From Lacrimispora indolis DSM 755 (GTDB lineage Bacteria; Bacillota; Clostridia; Lachnospirales; Lachnospiraceae), in the NCBI RefSeq assembly GCF_000526995.1, contig NZ_AZUI01000001.1, positions 2,108,001-2,172,000 of the forward strand: a DNA stretch of 64,000 nt. Reading direction: 5' to 3'. Under the pieces are notes generated by a model. The model did not search any database, was not told where the DNA came from, and saw only the letters and a program-made list of their open reading frames with translations. The position numbers and the translations under genes are program-made. Below, one piece after another: positions 50,346-59,477 of this stretch (the first letter of the stretch is position 1; the number at the start of each line of letters is the position of its first letter).

Positions 50346-52084
50346 CCGCTTTCCTCCTCTGGCAGCCGGACTACCACTTTAGTCCCCTTGCCAAAAACAC
50401 TTTCAATTATCAAGCTTCCTTTTCCGTGATAAGACATCCGGATTCTTTGAGCGATATTGGCCAAAGCAAAGAATTCATCTTCCTGATAGTCCGTCTGTTC
50501 CAGCACTTCCTGAATCTGTTTCAGCCGTTCCGGCTCAATCCCTGTTCCATTATCCTGAATCTCAAAGACAAGATCACCTTTCTGGCGGTAACCGTTTACC
50601 GTGATCAGCGTCGTTTCTTTCCCAACCGCTGCCCCATGGCCAATGGCATTTTCCAACAATGGCTGAAGCAACAGGTTGGGTATTGAATCGCATAGTATTT
50701 CTTCGTCAAAAACAATCTTACATTGAAATTTATCCGGGAAACGGATTTCCTGAATTTTTGCATAATACTTTAATTGATTCAGATTATCAAACAGGTTTAT
50801 TGCGTCATTGCCAAAGTTCAGACTGGTCTTATAATATCCGGCAGTGGCATATACCATCTGCTCCAATCCATCGTAATGTTTCTGTTCCGTCATCCAGATC
50901 ATGCTGTTAAAAATATTATACAGAAAATGCGGCTTTATCTGTGATTGAAGCATCTTCAGTTTTCCGTCCTTTAAGCGGATCCGTTCTACGATCAGCTCAT
51001 GGACCAATTCTTTCGTCCGCAGGGACATATGATTAAAGTGGCAAAAGATTTCATCAAACATATCCTGGCTGCCGCCTTCTACCTGTACTCCAAATTCCCC
51101 CTCCTCAAAATCTTTCATTGCCTGTAAAAGCTGTTCCATCGGTTCTTCTACCCTCTTTCGGGAGATTCGGACAATCATGGCATAAGCGGAAATTAAAATG
51201 GCACAGAGCAGCAGTACTGCGATTACAAAAATACCCCAGTCAAAGGAAATCCCGGTTGACGGATAATAAAGATAAAAATGCCAGCCTGAGTAGTCAGACT
51301 GTTGGTATACAGCATGAAAAGGACGGTGCCGGACATAAAATTTAAAGTTTGAGCTCTGACGATTATCAGCTGCCTTTAAATACTCAATATCATTATCCGC
51401 AAGACGCATTGCCGGAATTTCCACAGTCTCACTGATAATGACAAAGCCATCTCCGCTCTCTCCTTGTTTCATTAAAGCAGAAAATACGTCTTTAGAAACA
51501 TCAATACACACAAGTCCGGTTTTTTCTCCGGTAACAATTGAATATATTGGGCTTAGGTAATATAAAAAAAGTTCTCCGTTGCTTTCCCGCGGAACAATAC
51601 CTTCGTTAAAATCCATTACCCAGGCAGAATTTTTAATATTATCCATATAATTCTGATAATAAGCAGCCGCATCTTCGTTTACATCGTAAAAGACTCCGTT
51701 TCTGGAAGTAATCAATGTTTTGGTTGTCCGGTCAAAGACCCTGATCCGGTATACGTTATTAGCACTGGCTTCCATATTGGAAAGGTAATCCATACAGGAC
51801 CGGTAATACAGATAATTCCGTTGATTTATATTCGCAGCCTTAATTCCCTGAATCTGCGAGCTGGTCCAAATAGAACCGCCGATGGTTGCAATCTCTTCCA
51901 TGATACGGTCAGCATAAGTGACCGACTGGGCCAGCCGCCAATACTTTTCATTTGCTACAACTGCCGTCTCACGTACGGAATAATAGGTCATAAACATTAC
52001 ACTGATAATAACCCCGGCCATTAGGAGAACCTTTAAAAAATAGGTATGCAACTCTCTCTTTAACTGATATTCATGTTTTTTCAC
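50333..52084 (-). CDS. Sensor histidine kinase (YesM-like)
   Basis: 583 residues. Two transmembrane helices (YFLKVLLMAGVIISVMFM near residue 15 and VIAVLLLCAILISAYAMIV near residue 290) enclose a large extracytoplasmic Cache-type sensor. A HAMP-like segment, the His_kinase H-box QIKPHFLYNIFN and the HATPase motifs PLLENAIGHG and DNGTGIEPE follow. GTG 52084 with AGGAGGATG is favoured; the longer ATG 52138 has no ribosome site and lies in the promoter. Phosphorylates the adjacent YesN-type regulator. Confidence 0.92.
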   Translation of the reverse strand: MKKHEYQLKRELHTYFLKVLLMAGVIISVMFMTYYSVRETAVVANEKYWRLAQSVTYADRIMEEIATIGGSIWTSSQIQGIKAANINQRNYLYYRSCMDYLSNMEASANNVYRIRVFDRTTKTLITSRNGVFYDVNEDAAAYYQNYMDNIKNSAWVMDFNEGIVPRESNGELFLYYLSPIYSIVTGEKTGLVCIDVSKDVFSALMKQGESGDGFVIISETVEIPAMRLADNDIEYLKAADNRQSSNFKFYVRHRPFHAVYQQSDYSGWHFYLYYPSTGISFDWGIFVIAVLLLCAILISAYAMIVRISRKRVEEPMEQLLQAMKDFEEGEFGVQVEGGSQDMFDEIFCHFNHMSLRTKELVHELIVERIRLKDGKLKMLQSQIKPHFLYNIFNSMIWMTEQKHYDGLEQMVYATAGYYKTSLNFGNDAINLFDNLNQLKYYAKIQEIRFPDKFQCKIVFDEEILCDSIPNLLLQPLLENAIGHGAAVGKETTLITVNGYRQKGDLVFEIQDNGTGIEPERLKQIQEVLEQTDYQEDEFFALANIAQRIRMSYHGKGSLIIESVFGKGTKVVVRLPEEESGCTS

Positions 52085-52109
52085 ACCACATCCTCCTGTC
52101 TGTAGAAAA

Positions 52110-52138
52110 ATTATAACAGTATCTGCGGTATGGGGCAA
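52110..52138 (-). promoter_or_regulatory. Promoter of the kinase-regulator operon
   Basis: Reading leftward, TTGCCC (52138-52133) and TATAAT (52115-52110), 17 bp apart. The 52139-52284 gap separates it from the binding-protein gene and shows no strong terminator, so some read-through from the transporter is likely. Confidence 0.65.
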
Positions 52139-52284
52139 CTTGTGATATAAGAATGGCCTGTATGGGTTGGGAAGAGATGAGAGTAAAGGAGGGTCTGCAG
52201 CAGCGGTTCCTGTCCAGCGAACCAGACATTCTTAAGGCCGCAACTGCACCCCCTCATTTTTCTGTCTTCAGCTACACGATCTAA

Positions 52285-53811
52285 TTACTGGCCATTCAAT
52301 TCCTTTAAAATGGTGTCCCCATCAACACTGTTCCAGAAGTTTCTGTAATTTTCCATTCCTTCCTCTACTGTCACAGTCCCAAGAACTATCTGTGATACTG
52401 CTTCCTGCCAGGCACTTGTAATGGAAGAAGCTACCTGGTCATGAGTATCAGAAATACCAGAAGGAACTACGTGTTTGGGACCTTTATACTGCTGAGCCAG
52501 AGCTGTCATCTCATTCTGGGTACTCAGAGACGCTTCAATCCCTGCCGGCGGCACTACCTTTAAGCTGCTGAAATCATCAATGAATGATTCAATCAGATAA
52601 GTATATTTTGGTGTATAGCCGGAATTGGCGGCCTTTTCTGTCGCTACTGCCATATTATTTTCATCTAAAGTGTAATGCTGACCTTCGATTCCCAGATTAA
52701 AGAACGCAGAGTATACCTCCGCATCGCAAACCAGAGCTTCGATCAGTTTGATTGCCTCTTCCGGATTCTTACAGTCAGCAGAAACTGCAAACGCTGTCTG
52801 AATGGCCTCATTCAGTCCACCGCCGTCTCCATCTGGTCCGATTACCGCATAAATCGGAAATACATCTGAGTACTTACCGGCAGCCTCTGATTGTGACAGA
52901 TAGTTGGTATAATTCATTACATAGTCAATTGCGCTGGCCGCTTTTTTTGTGTATACATATTCCCGCATTGTGGCATTTTCCGTAGTAATAAATTCCTGGT
53001 CAATGATCCCTTCCTTGTAGAGCCGGCACAGATATTCCAGAGCTTTTACCATTTCCGGTTCCTGGAAACCATCTACATACATACCTTCTTCATTTTTATA
53101 AATGCCTGCATAGGCTCCATAAGAATTCATAAAGTACTGGAAATTATCGATCCATTTCGGAAAACTAAATGGAATGATCCCGGTTCCCTTCAGCTTGCTG
53201 AGTTCTGTAACAAACTCTTCCGTGGTTGGAGTATGAGAAAGCTGAATATCATGCTCTTCCATAATATCCTTACGCATAAACAGAACCTTTACTCTGGGCT
53301 GATTATATGGTACATGATAAATGGAACCATTTATTTTCAGAATATCGTAATTATCAGCCGGAATTGCTGATAATTTTTCAGAACCGGCAATGTATTGATC
53401 CAGATTCATCAGTTTCCCTCTGGACACATAGTTAGGCAGCTTGGTCATAACCTGTGACAAGGATACCACATCCGGCACATCGCCGCTGGAAATCATAGTC
53501 TCTACCTTTTCACTGTAGTTTGCTACTGGGGGGATAATGGTTGTAAGAGAAACACCCACTCTCTCCTCCAGCATTTTCGTAACTGCTTTTTGCAGATCAG
53601 CATCTGTACTGATACCGAAGTTATTATCAGGAGAACTGAAGCTAAGTCTGACCGATTCCTTTGCTGCCTCACCCGAATTTCCTTGAGACTGGGGCCCGTC
53701 CGCTGTATTCGGACCATTCCCCCCTATGGCTGTGCTGCTGCCGCAACCGGCAAGCGACGATAGCAGGATTGCTGCAGTAAGCCCCAATGCTGCAATTTTT
53801 TTCTTCTTCAT
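52285..53811 (-). CDS. Carbohydrate ABC transporter substrate-binding lipoprotein (LplA-like)
   Basis: 508 residues. Signal peptide MKKKKIAALGLTAAILLSS and lipobox LAGC with Cys23. The mature protein has the SBP_bac_1/LplA fold features (VSLTTIIPP, GDVPDVVSLSQVM, YVMNYTNYL, EEAIKLIEAL). Tethered outside the membrane, it delivers oligosaccharides to the two permeases encoded upstream. Family members take up pectin-derived or other complex oligosaccharides. No ATPase gene is in the cluster, as usual when a shared MsmX-like ATPase is used. Confidence 0.9.
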   Translation of the reverse strand: MKKKKIAALGLTAAILLSSLAGCGSSTAIGGNGPNTADGPQSQGNSGEAAKESVRLSFSSPDNNFGISTDADLQKAVTKMLEERVGVSLTTIIPPVANYSEKVETMISSGDVPDVVSLSQVMTKLPNYVSRGKLMNLDQYIAGSEKLSAIPADNYDILKINGSIYHVPYNQPRVKVLFMRKDIMEEHDIQLSHTPTTEEFVTELSKLKGTGIIPFSFPKWIDNFQYFMNSYGAYAGIYKNEEGMYVDGFQEPEMVKALEYLCRLYKEGIIDQEFITTENATMREYVYTKKAASAIDYVMNYTNYLSQSEAAGKYSDVFPIYAVIGPDGDGGGLNEAIQTAFAVSADCKNPEEAIKLIEALVCDAEVYSAFFNLGIEGQHYTLDENNMAVATEKAANSGYTPKYTYLIESFIDDFSSLKVVPPAGIEASLSTQNEMTALAQQYKGPKHVVPSGISDTHDQVASSITSAWQEAVSQIVLGTVTVEEGMENYRNFWNSVDGDTILKELNGQ

Positions 53812-53853
53812 CTTAATACTCTCCTTCCAATTGGTTGTTTTAATTGTGTTGCT

Positions 53854-54708
53854 CTATTCCTTTACACCGCCCAGCATCAATCCGCTGACAAAATAGCGTT
53901 GTACGAACGGATAAATAACCAGTACTGGCAGCATACCCAACATCATAACGGCCATTTTAATATTGTTATAGACTACGTTTCCGTCTCCTAATGAACCGTC
54001 ACCCTGAAAAACGATAGCCCGCAGCATTACCTGTAACGTATACTTTTCATTGCTGTTAATAAACATTACGGCCTCTGTATAGCGGTTCCAGTATGAAACA
54101 AAGTAAAACAGCATTACGGCAGATAAAATCGGAACTGCAAGCGGAATTACAATCCGGATCAGTACCATCAAATCATTACAACCGTCAAGCTTAGCTGATT
54201 CAACCAGACTCTCTGGTATGGAGGTCATAAAATTCTTCACAATAATCAGATTAAAGGTGGATATGGCAAAAGGCCAGATAAGCGACCAGGAACTGTTAAT
54301 AAGTCCCAGGCTTTTAACCAGAATATATAACGGCATAATTCCGGCATCAAACACCATAGTGATCGTTACAATCCTCATAATCTGTCTGCGGAACAACAAC
54401 TTCTTCTGTGCCAGTACATATCCCATGGGAATTGTGAGCAGCATAGATAATCCGGTTCCTGCCGCTGCTACCCAAAGGGAATTAATAAATCCTTTCATAT
54501 ATCCGCTGCCCAGCACTTTCTGATAATTTTTTAAGGTCAGGGATCTGGGCCACAATAAATAAGCACTTCCCATAACATCCTTATCCTCAGCAAAAGATGT
54601 AACAATGACATTCCAGATCGGCAATATCACCATTGCGCAAATCAGGATCAGAATAATACTATTAATAATACGGAATATAATCCGGGATCTCGCTTCTTTT
54701 ATCTTCAT
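53854..54708 (-). CDS. Carbohydrate ABC transporter permease (LplC/YtcP-like)
   Basis: 284 residues with six transmembrane helices and the EAA loop ESLVESAKLDGCNDLMVLIRIVIPLAVP for ATPase contact. The C-terminal PFVQRYFVSGLMLGGVKE is diagnostic of the LplC-type subfamily. Partner of the permease 20 bases upstream. Confidence 0.93.
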   Translation of the reverse strand: MKIKEARSRIIFRIINSIILILICAMVILPIWNVIVTSFAEDKDVMGSAYLLWPRSLTLKNYQKVLGSGYMKGFINSLWVAAAGTGLSMLLTIPMGYVLAQKKLLFRRQIMRIVTITMVFDAGIMPLYILVKSLGLINSSWSLIWPFAISTFNLIIVKNFMTSIPESLVESAKLDGCNDLMVLIRIVIPLAVPILSAVMLFYFVSYWNRYTEAVMFINSNEKYTLQVMLRAIVFQGDGSLGDGNVVYNNIKMAVMMLGMLPVLVIYPFVQRYFVSGLMLGGVKE

Positions 54709-54728
54709 AACCAGGCCTCCTTATGCTG

Positions 54729-55634
54729 TTATAAAATACTGTCATCCAATAGCTTCTTACTGAACATGTTAGTCCCAAGCACCAGGATCAGACTGATAAT
54801 TCCCACCAGCAGACTGACTGCCGTTGAATAAGCGATATTTCCTGACAGAACACCTTCCCGGTATGCGTAGGTCTGGAGCACATCACTGACGGAGTACACA
54901 GATGAATTATACATTACCTGTACCTGTTCGAAAATCTTAAGCACATGGGACAGGTTCAGAAGCAGCATGGTGATAATTGTTGATTTGATACTTGGCAGAG
55001 TAATATGCCACATCTGCATCCATCTTCCGCCACCGTCTATGGCTGCCGCTTCATAAAGCTGGGGATCCACAGTTGTCAGGGTCGCAACATAAATCACCGC
55101 ACCATATCCCATCTGCCGCCAGATATAAGAAAGTATCAAAATCGGACGGAACCATTTGGTACTGGCAAAAAAGTAAATCGGCTCCCGCCCCAAAGCTGTC
55201 AGGATATTGTTCACCACTCCGGAAGACGGTGATAAAATATTAGCAAATATCGCTCCTACAATAACCCAGGAAAAAAAATAAGGGATATAGATTAAAAACT
55301 GGACAGAGCGCTTTGCCGTCAGTGATTTTAACTCATTAATCATCAGTGCGATAATTAACGGAAAGGGAAAATAAAAAATAATATTACATAAGCTGATGAT
55401 AATTGTGTTCCGGAACGCATTCCAGAACACTGCTGATTTAAATAAGCGCTGAAAATTTTTCAATCCCACAAAATCAACATCTGCCCGGAATCCGTAATTG
55501 GTAAAGGCCAGAAGTAATCCGCTATATGTAAGATATTTAAAGATAACAAACCATAGCAGACCTGGCAAGAGCATCATAAACAGATAACGCTGCTTATACA
55601 GAATCGTAGTAATCTTAAAACTGCTTTTCTCCAT
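54729..55634 (-). CDS. Carbohydrate ABC transporter permease (LplB-like)
   Basis: 301 residues, six transmembrane helices, opening FMMLLPGLLWFVIFKYL and with the EAA loop QLYEAAAIDGGGRWMQMWHITLPSI. First gene of the leftward sugar operon. ATG 55634 has GAGGAA at a six-base distance; the ATGs at 55640 and 55655 are too close to or outside the ribosome site. Confidence 0.92.
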   Translation of the reverse strand: MEKSSFKITTILYKQRYLFMMLLPGLLWFVIFKYLTYSGLLLAFTNYGFRADVDFVGLKNFQRLFKSAVFWNAFRNTIIISLCNIIFYFPFPLIIALMINELKSLTAKRSVQFLIYIPYFFSWVIVGAIFANILSPSSGVVNNILTALGREPIYFFASTKWFRPILILSYIWRQMGYGAVIYVATLTTVDPQLYEAAAIDGGGRWMQMWHITLPSIKSTIITMLLLNLSHVLKIFEQVQVMYNSSVYSVSDVLQTYAYREGVLSGNIAYSTAVSLLVGIISLILVLGTNMFSKKLLDDSIL

Positions 55635-55681
55635 AATCATTTCCTCTTTGTGCAAAGTGTATTTTTAATTTCCTTGATAAA

Positions 55682-55710
55682 ATCATATCATGTTTATTTT
55701 GACTGTTGAA
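55682..55710 (-). promoter_or_regulatory. Promoter of the sugar transporter operon
   Basis: Reading leftward, TTCAAC (55710-55705) and TATGAT (55687-55682) with 17 bp between. The weak -35 box fits an activated promoter. Confidence 0.6.
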
Positions 55711-55749
55711 CGTCCTATTTTTTACTTTTTGTTCGTTATTTTTACTTTT
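55711..55749 (-). promoter_or_regulatory. Direct repeat upstream of -35, candidate YesN-type binding site
   Basis: On the transcribed strand, AGTAAAAATAACGAA and AGTAAAAAATAGGACG follow each other with a 21-bp period (two helical turns), ending at the -35 box. AraC-type regulators typically bind tandem repeats in exactly this position. Confidence 0.5.
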
Positions 55750-56020
55750 CTGCATAGGCCTGTATGGTATTTTTTTCTATAATATTTAAGTGGATTAATG
55801 AGGCTTAAAAGAACAGCCAGGATTCAAAGCAACGTGATCACAGGAAAAGGAAGAAAAAAATATTTCCATATCCCCTGCTTAAGGAGAGCGTTTGCTATTA
55901 TATCTCAACAAAATGACATTGGGAGAATTGTCCCCACTCTTTTTACGTCCACATGCTATGCAGAGTGATGGCTGTTGTGATATAATTTTTTCAAACATCC
56001 ATAAAAGGAGGCCTTTTCCA

Positions 56021-56791
56021 ATGAAAATCACCTATATCCATCACAGTGCATTTCTGGTGGAGCTTGAGACAGTAGCCTTGCTGTTTGATTATACAGAGGG
56101 TACTCTGCCAAAGCTCAATGACAAAAAACCCCTTCTGGTTTTTGCAAGCCACCGTCACGGGGACCATTTTTCTGAAAAAATACTGGAGTTTAAAAAAGAA
56201 CATGAAAAAACCAGGTATATCCTGTCGGATGATATTCCGAAAGGACGGCTGCCCAAGGAGCTTATAAGCGAGGCAGTCTTTGTAAAGCCCGGAGAAAGGA
56301 AAGGCTTTTCCATTTCAGAAGGCAGTCTCACTGGCCCATTTTCTGAGGAAGGAAAGGCAAATGCAGAAATTCTGACATTCCGCTCCACCGATGAAGGCGT
56401 AGCATTTCTTTTAAAAGCGGAAGGTGCGGTCATTTACCATGCCGGGGATTTAAACAACTGGAGATGGGAAGGGGAACCGGACGACTGGAATGACCATATG
56501 GCAAAGCAGTATTCCGAAGAGGTGGACAAGCTGTCAGGCAAGCATATTGATGTGGCCTTTCTCCCTCTGGACCCCAGACAGGAAAATGCTTTCTGCCTTG
56601 GCTTTGATGAATTCATGAGAAAGACCCGGGTTAGCCATGCATTTCCCATGCATTGCTGGGGGGATTTTTCCGTTATAGGCAAGTTAAAGGAAATGGATAT
56701 TTCTGAACCTTACAGGGACCGGATCGTGGATATCCGCCAAGACGGGGAGTGCTTTGAAATCGGGCAGGAGACAGGTTCTTATGGAAAATGA
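56021..56791 (+). CDS. Metallo-beta-lactamase-fold hydrolase
   Basis: 256 residues. The metal motif SHRHGDHFS (HxHxDH) near residue 47, HAGDLNNW near residue 139 and MHCWGD near residue 208 mark an MBL-fold hydrolase of the UlaG/YtkL-like group. ATG 56021 is chosen for AAAGGAGGCC; upstream extension to 55892 crosses the promoter (TATAAT at 55980-55985). Substrate unknown, possibly a phosphodiester or lactone. Overlaps the exporter gene by eleven bases. Confidence 0.85.
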   Translation: MKITYIHHSAFLVELETVALLFDYTEGTLPKLNDKKPLLVFASHRHGDHFSEKILEFKKEHEKTRYILSDDIPKGRLPKELISEAVFVKPGERKGFSISEGSLTGPFSEEGKANAEILTFRSTDEGVAFLLKAEGAVIYHAGDLNNWRWEGEPDDWNDHMAKQYSEEVDKLSGKHIDVAFLPLDPRQENAFCLGFDEFMRKTRVSHAFPMHCWGDFSVIGKLKEMDISEPYRDRIVDIRQDGECFEIGQETGSYGK

Positions 56792-57593
56792 GAAGGGACA
56801 GCCGGGGGAGCTGACGCTAAAAGAACAGAGAGAGGTTTTGGAGGCCGCAATGCAGGCCGGGCACATTCTTTTGGAAAACGGAGCGGAGATTTTCCGGGTA
56901 GAGGAAACCATGGACCGTATCTGCCGCCACTATGGGATCCAGTCCGTAAATTCCTTTGTTCTCAGCAATGGGATATTTACCACCTCAGGCAATGAGAGAG
57001 AAGAAATATTTGCAAAGGTCCAGCATATTCCGGTGAGCGGGACCCATTTGGACCGGGTGGCGGAGGTAAACCAGCTTTCCAGAGAGATTGAGAAAGGCTG
57101 CTTAAATCCAGGTGAAGTAATTCGGCGTCTGGATCAGATCCGTGTTATTCCGGGAAAACCAAAAACCATGCAGATTCTGGCTTCCGGTATTGGAAGCGCC
57201 TGCTTCTGCTATTTGTTCGGGGGAAACTTAAGGGACAGCTTCTCAGCTTTTGGCACCGGGATTCTTCTATATGTATATGTGATTTTTATAAGCGTCCCTC
57301 ATCTCTCAAAGATTGTGGGGATCATCGGGGGAGGCGCTCTGGTGACTTTTTTGTGTACGGTTCTTTATCTGCTCCATTTTGGAGAACACTTAAATTTCAT
57401 GATCATCGGTTCCATCATGCCTCTGATTCCTGGAGTTGCTTTTACAAATGCCATTCGGGATATCGCTGACGGGGATTATATCTCCGGCTCCGTCCGGATG
57501 CTTGATGCGCTGCTGGTATTTTTCTGTATTGCCATGGGCGTTGGACTGGTGTTCAGCCTGTTCCGCCATCTGACAGGAGGTGTGCTTCTATGA
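56781..57593 (+). CDS. ThrE-type threonine/serine exporter, N-terminal subunit (DUF1212/YjjP)
   Basis: 270 residues. N-terminal cytosolic domain with LLENGAEIFRVEETMDRIC and five transmembrane helices with GSIMPLIPGVAFTNAIRDI, the ThrE/YjjP signature. Works with the next gene as a split exporter. ATG 56781 lies within the end of the MBL gene. Four-base overlap (ATGA) with the second subunit. Confidence 0.92.
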   Translation: MENEKGQPGELTLKEQREVLEAAMQAGHILLENGAEIFRVEETMDRICRHYGIQSVNSFVLSNGIFTTSGNEREEIFAKVQHIPVSGTHLDRVAEVNQLSREIEKGCLNPGEVIRRLDQIRVIPGKPKTMQILASGIGSACFCYLFGGNLRDSFSAFGTGILLYVYVIFISVPHLSKIVGIIGGGALVTFLCTVLYLLHFGEHLNFMIIGSIMPLIPGVAFTNAIRDIADGDYISGSVRMLDALLVFFCIAMGVGLVFSLFRHLTGGVLL

Positions 57594-58057
57594 GCACTGT
57601 TGCGGAAGCCGCCGCTGCGGTTGTGGGAACGGTTGCATTTTCCCTTTTGTTCGGGGTCCCCAGGAGGTTTTATCCATATTGCGGACTGATCGGAGGGGCA
57701 GGCTGGCTGGTTTATGCAGGGTTTGTGAAAATCCTGACGACTCCGTCGGCTGCTTTGGCGGCCACCATTGTGGTGATCCTTCTTTCCAGAACATTTGCCG
57801 TGAGAGAACGGTGCCCTGTCACCATATTTTTAATATCCGGTATTTTTCCGGTGGTGCCTGGTGCAGGATTATACTGGACGGCTTATTATATTGTGACGGA
57901 TGAACTGGCGTTGGCGGTCCGGACCGGGTTTCTTGCGCTTAAGGTGGCAGTTGCCATTGTACTTGGAATTGTGTTTGTTTTTGAGCTGCCTCAGGGTTTT
58001 TTTAAATTTGCTGCAAAGAAACAGGTACAAACGGACGATAAATCTAATATCCCGTAA
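57590..58057 (+). CDS. ThrE-type exporter, C-terminal subunit (DUF3815/YjjB)
   Basis: 155 residues, four or five helices with FGVPRRFYPYCGLIGGAGWL and ISGIFPVVPGAGLYWTAYY, typical YjjB motifs. Together with the previous subunit it forms a threonine/serine or organic-acid exporter. Confidence 0.9.
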   Translation: MSTVAEAAAAVVGTVAFSLLFGVPRRFYPYCGLIGGAGWLVYAGFVKILTTPSAALAATIVVILLSRTFAVRERCPVTIFLISGIFPVVPGAGLYWTAYYIVTDELALAVRTGFLALKVAVAIVLGIVFVFELPQGFFKFAAKKQVQTDDKSNIP

Positions 58058-58135
58058 CAATCTGCAGGCATATGACATTTGCATAGCATGATTTTTGTAG
58101 TTTACAGAAATAAAAGAGAAGGGAAGGAATAGAAG

Positions 58136-59425
58136 ATGATTTGGATTAAAAATGCTCACGTGGTGGATCCTGGGAACCAGGTGGAAGGAAATATGGACAT
58201 CTGCATTGCGGATGGTAAGATTGCAGGTATTGGAGAACAGCTTAAGCTGGATGCCTTTCCAACTTCAAAAGAGGATGTGGTGATTGACGCTTCCGGCTTC
58301 ATTGTTGCCCCAGGGTTTGTTGATGTTCATGTCCATTTCCGGGATCCTGGTTTCACTTATAAAGAGGATATCCAGACCGGAGCCAGAGCGGCTGCAAAAG
58401 GAGGGTTTACTGCGGTGGTGTGTATGGCAAATACCAAGCCTCCTGTGGACAACGTGGAAACTCTTCAATATGTGGAACGGGAAGGGAAGAAAACGGGCAT
58501 CCATGTGCTGCAGGCTGCCGCAGTATCCAAGGGACTTCTTGGGAAAGAGCTGACGGATATGGTGGAATTAAAGGCCCATGGAGCGGTAGGATTTACCGAT
58601 GACGGAATTCCATTGCTGGATGAAAAGCTGGTAAAGAAAGCCATGGAAATGGCTGCAAAGCTGGAGGTTCCATTGAGCTTTCACGAGGAAGACCCTGCTT
58701 TTATCACAAATAATGGGATCAATCACGGAAAGGTGTCTGCTGAGCTTGGGATCTTTGGCTCTCCGGCATTGGCAGAGGACTGCCTTGTTGCCAGAGACTG
58801 CATGATCGCCCTTCACACCGGTGCCACCGTGGATATCCAGCATATCAGCTCCGCCGCCTCTGTGAAGATGGTTAAGCTTGCAAAGGAGCTGGGAGCAAAG
58901 GTATATGCGGAAGTGACACCTCATCATTTTACTCTGACTGAGGAAGCTGTTTTAAAGCATGGGACCCTGGCGAAAATGAATCCTCCCCTTCGGACAGAAG
59001 AGGACCGCAAGGCCATTATCCAGGGATTAAAGAACGGCAGCATTGATATCATTGCAACGGATCACGCGCCTCACAGCACCGAGGAAAAATCAAAGAAACT
59101 GACGGAAGCCCCAAGCGGTATCATAGGCCTGGAAACAGCCCTGGGACTGGGAGTGACAAATTTGGTGCGGCCCGGACATCTGACTATGATGGAGCTGATG
59201 GAGAAGATGAGCCTCAATCCTGCAAAACTGTACCGGCTGGATTTCGGCCTCATTGAGGAAGGAAGGGCCGGGGATCTGGTGATTTTTGATCCCAATGAGG
59301 AATGGATTGTGGGAGAATACGTTTCCAAATCTTCCAACTCCCCGTTTACAGGAGAAAAGCTGTTTGGAAAGGTGAAATATACGATCTGCGGCGGGCGGAT
59401 TGTTTATCAGGATGAAAAAGACTGA
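58136..59425 (+). CDS. pyrC: Dihydroorotase
   Basis: 429 residues, type I dihydroorotase. Zinc ligands DVHVHFRDPG (His65, His67, Arg69), the carboxylated Lys in the GAVGFTDDGIP region and the catalytic DHAPH (Asp309, His310, His313) are in place. It closes carbamoyl-aspartate to dihydroorotate, the third step of pyrimidine synthesis. GGGAAGGAAT precedes ATG 58136. Stands alone here; other pyr genes are not adjacent and no PyrR attenuator is evident. Confidence 0.95.
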   Translation: MIWIKNAHVVDPGNQVEGNMDICIADGKIAGIGEQLKLDAFPTSKEDVVIDASGFIVAPGFVDVHVHFRDPGFTYKEDIQTGARAAAKGGFTAVVCMANTKPPVDNVETLQYVEREGKKTGIHVLQAAAVSKGLLGKELTDMVELKAHGAVGFTDDGIPLLDEKLVKKAMEMAAKLEVPLSFHEEDPAFITNNGINHGKVSAELGIFGSPALAEDCLVARDCMIALHTGATVDIQHISSAASVKMVKLAKELGAKVYAEVTPHHFTLTEEAVLKHGTLAKMNPPLRTEEDRKAIIQGLKNGSIDIIATDHAPHSTEEKSKKLTEAPSGIIGLETALGLGVTNLVRPGHLTMMELMEKMSLNPAKLYRLDFGLIEEGRAGDLVIFDPNEEWIVGEYVSKSSNSPFTGEKLFGKVKYTICGGRIVYQDEKD

Positions 59426-59477
59426 TTGCTGACAGATCAATAATACTTTTACAAAAGAAGCCCAAAAGGGAGAAAAC

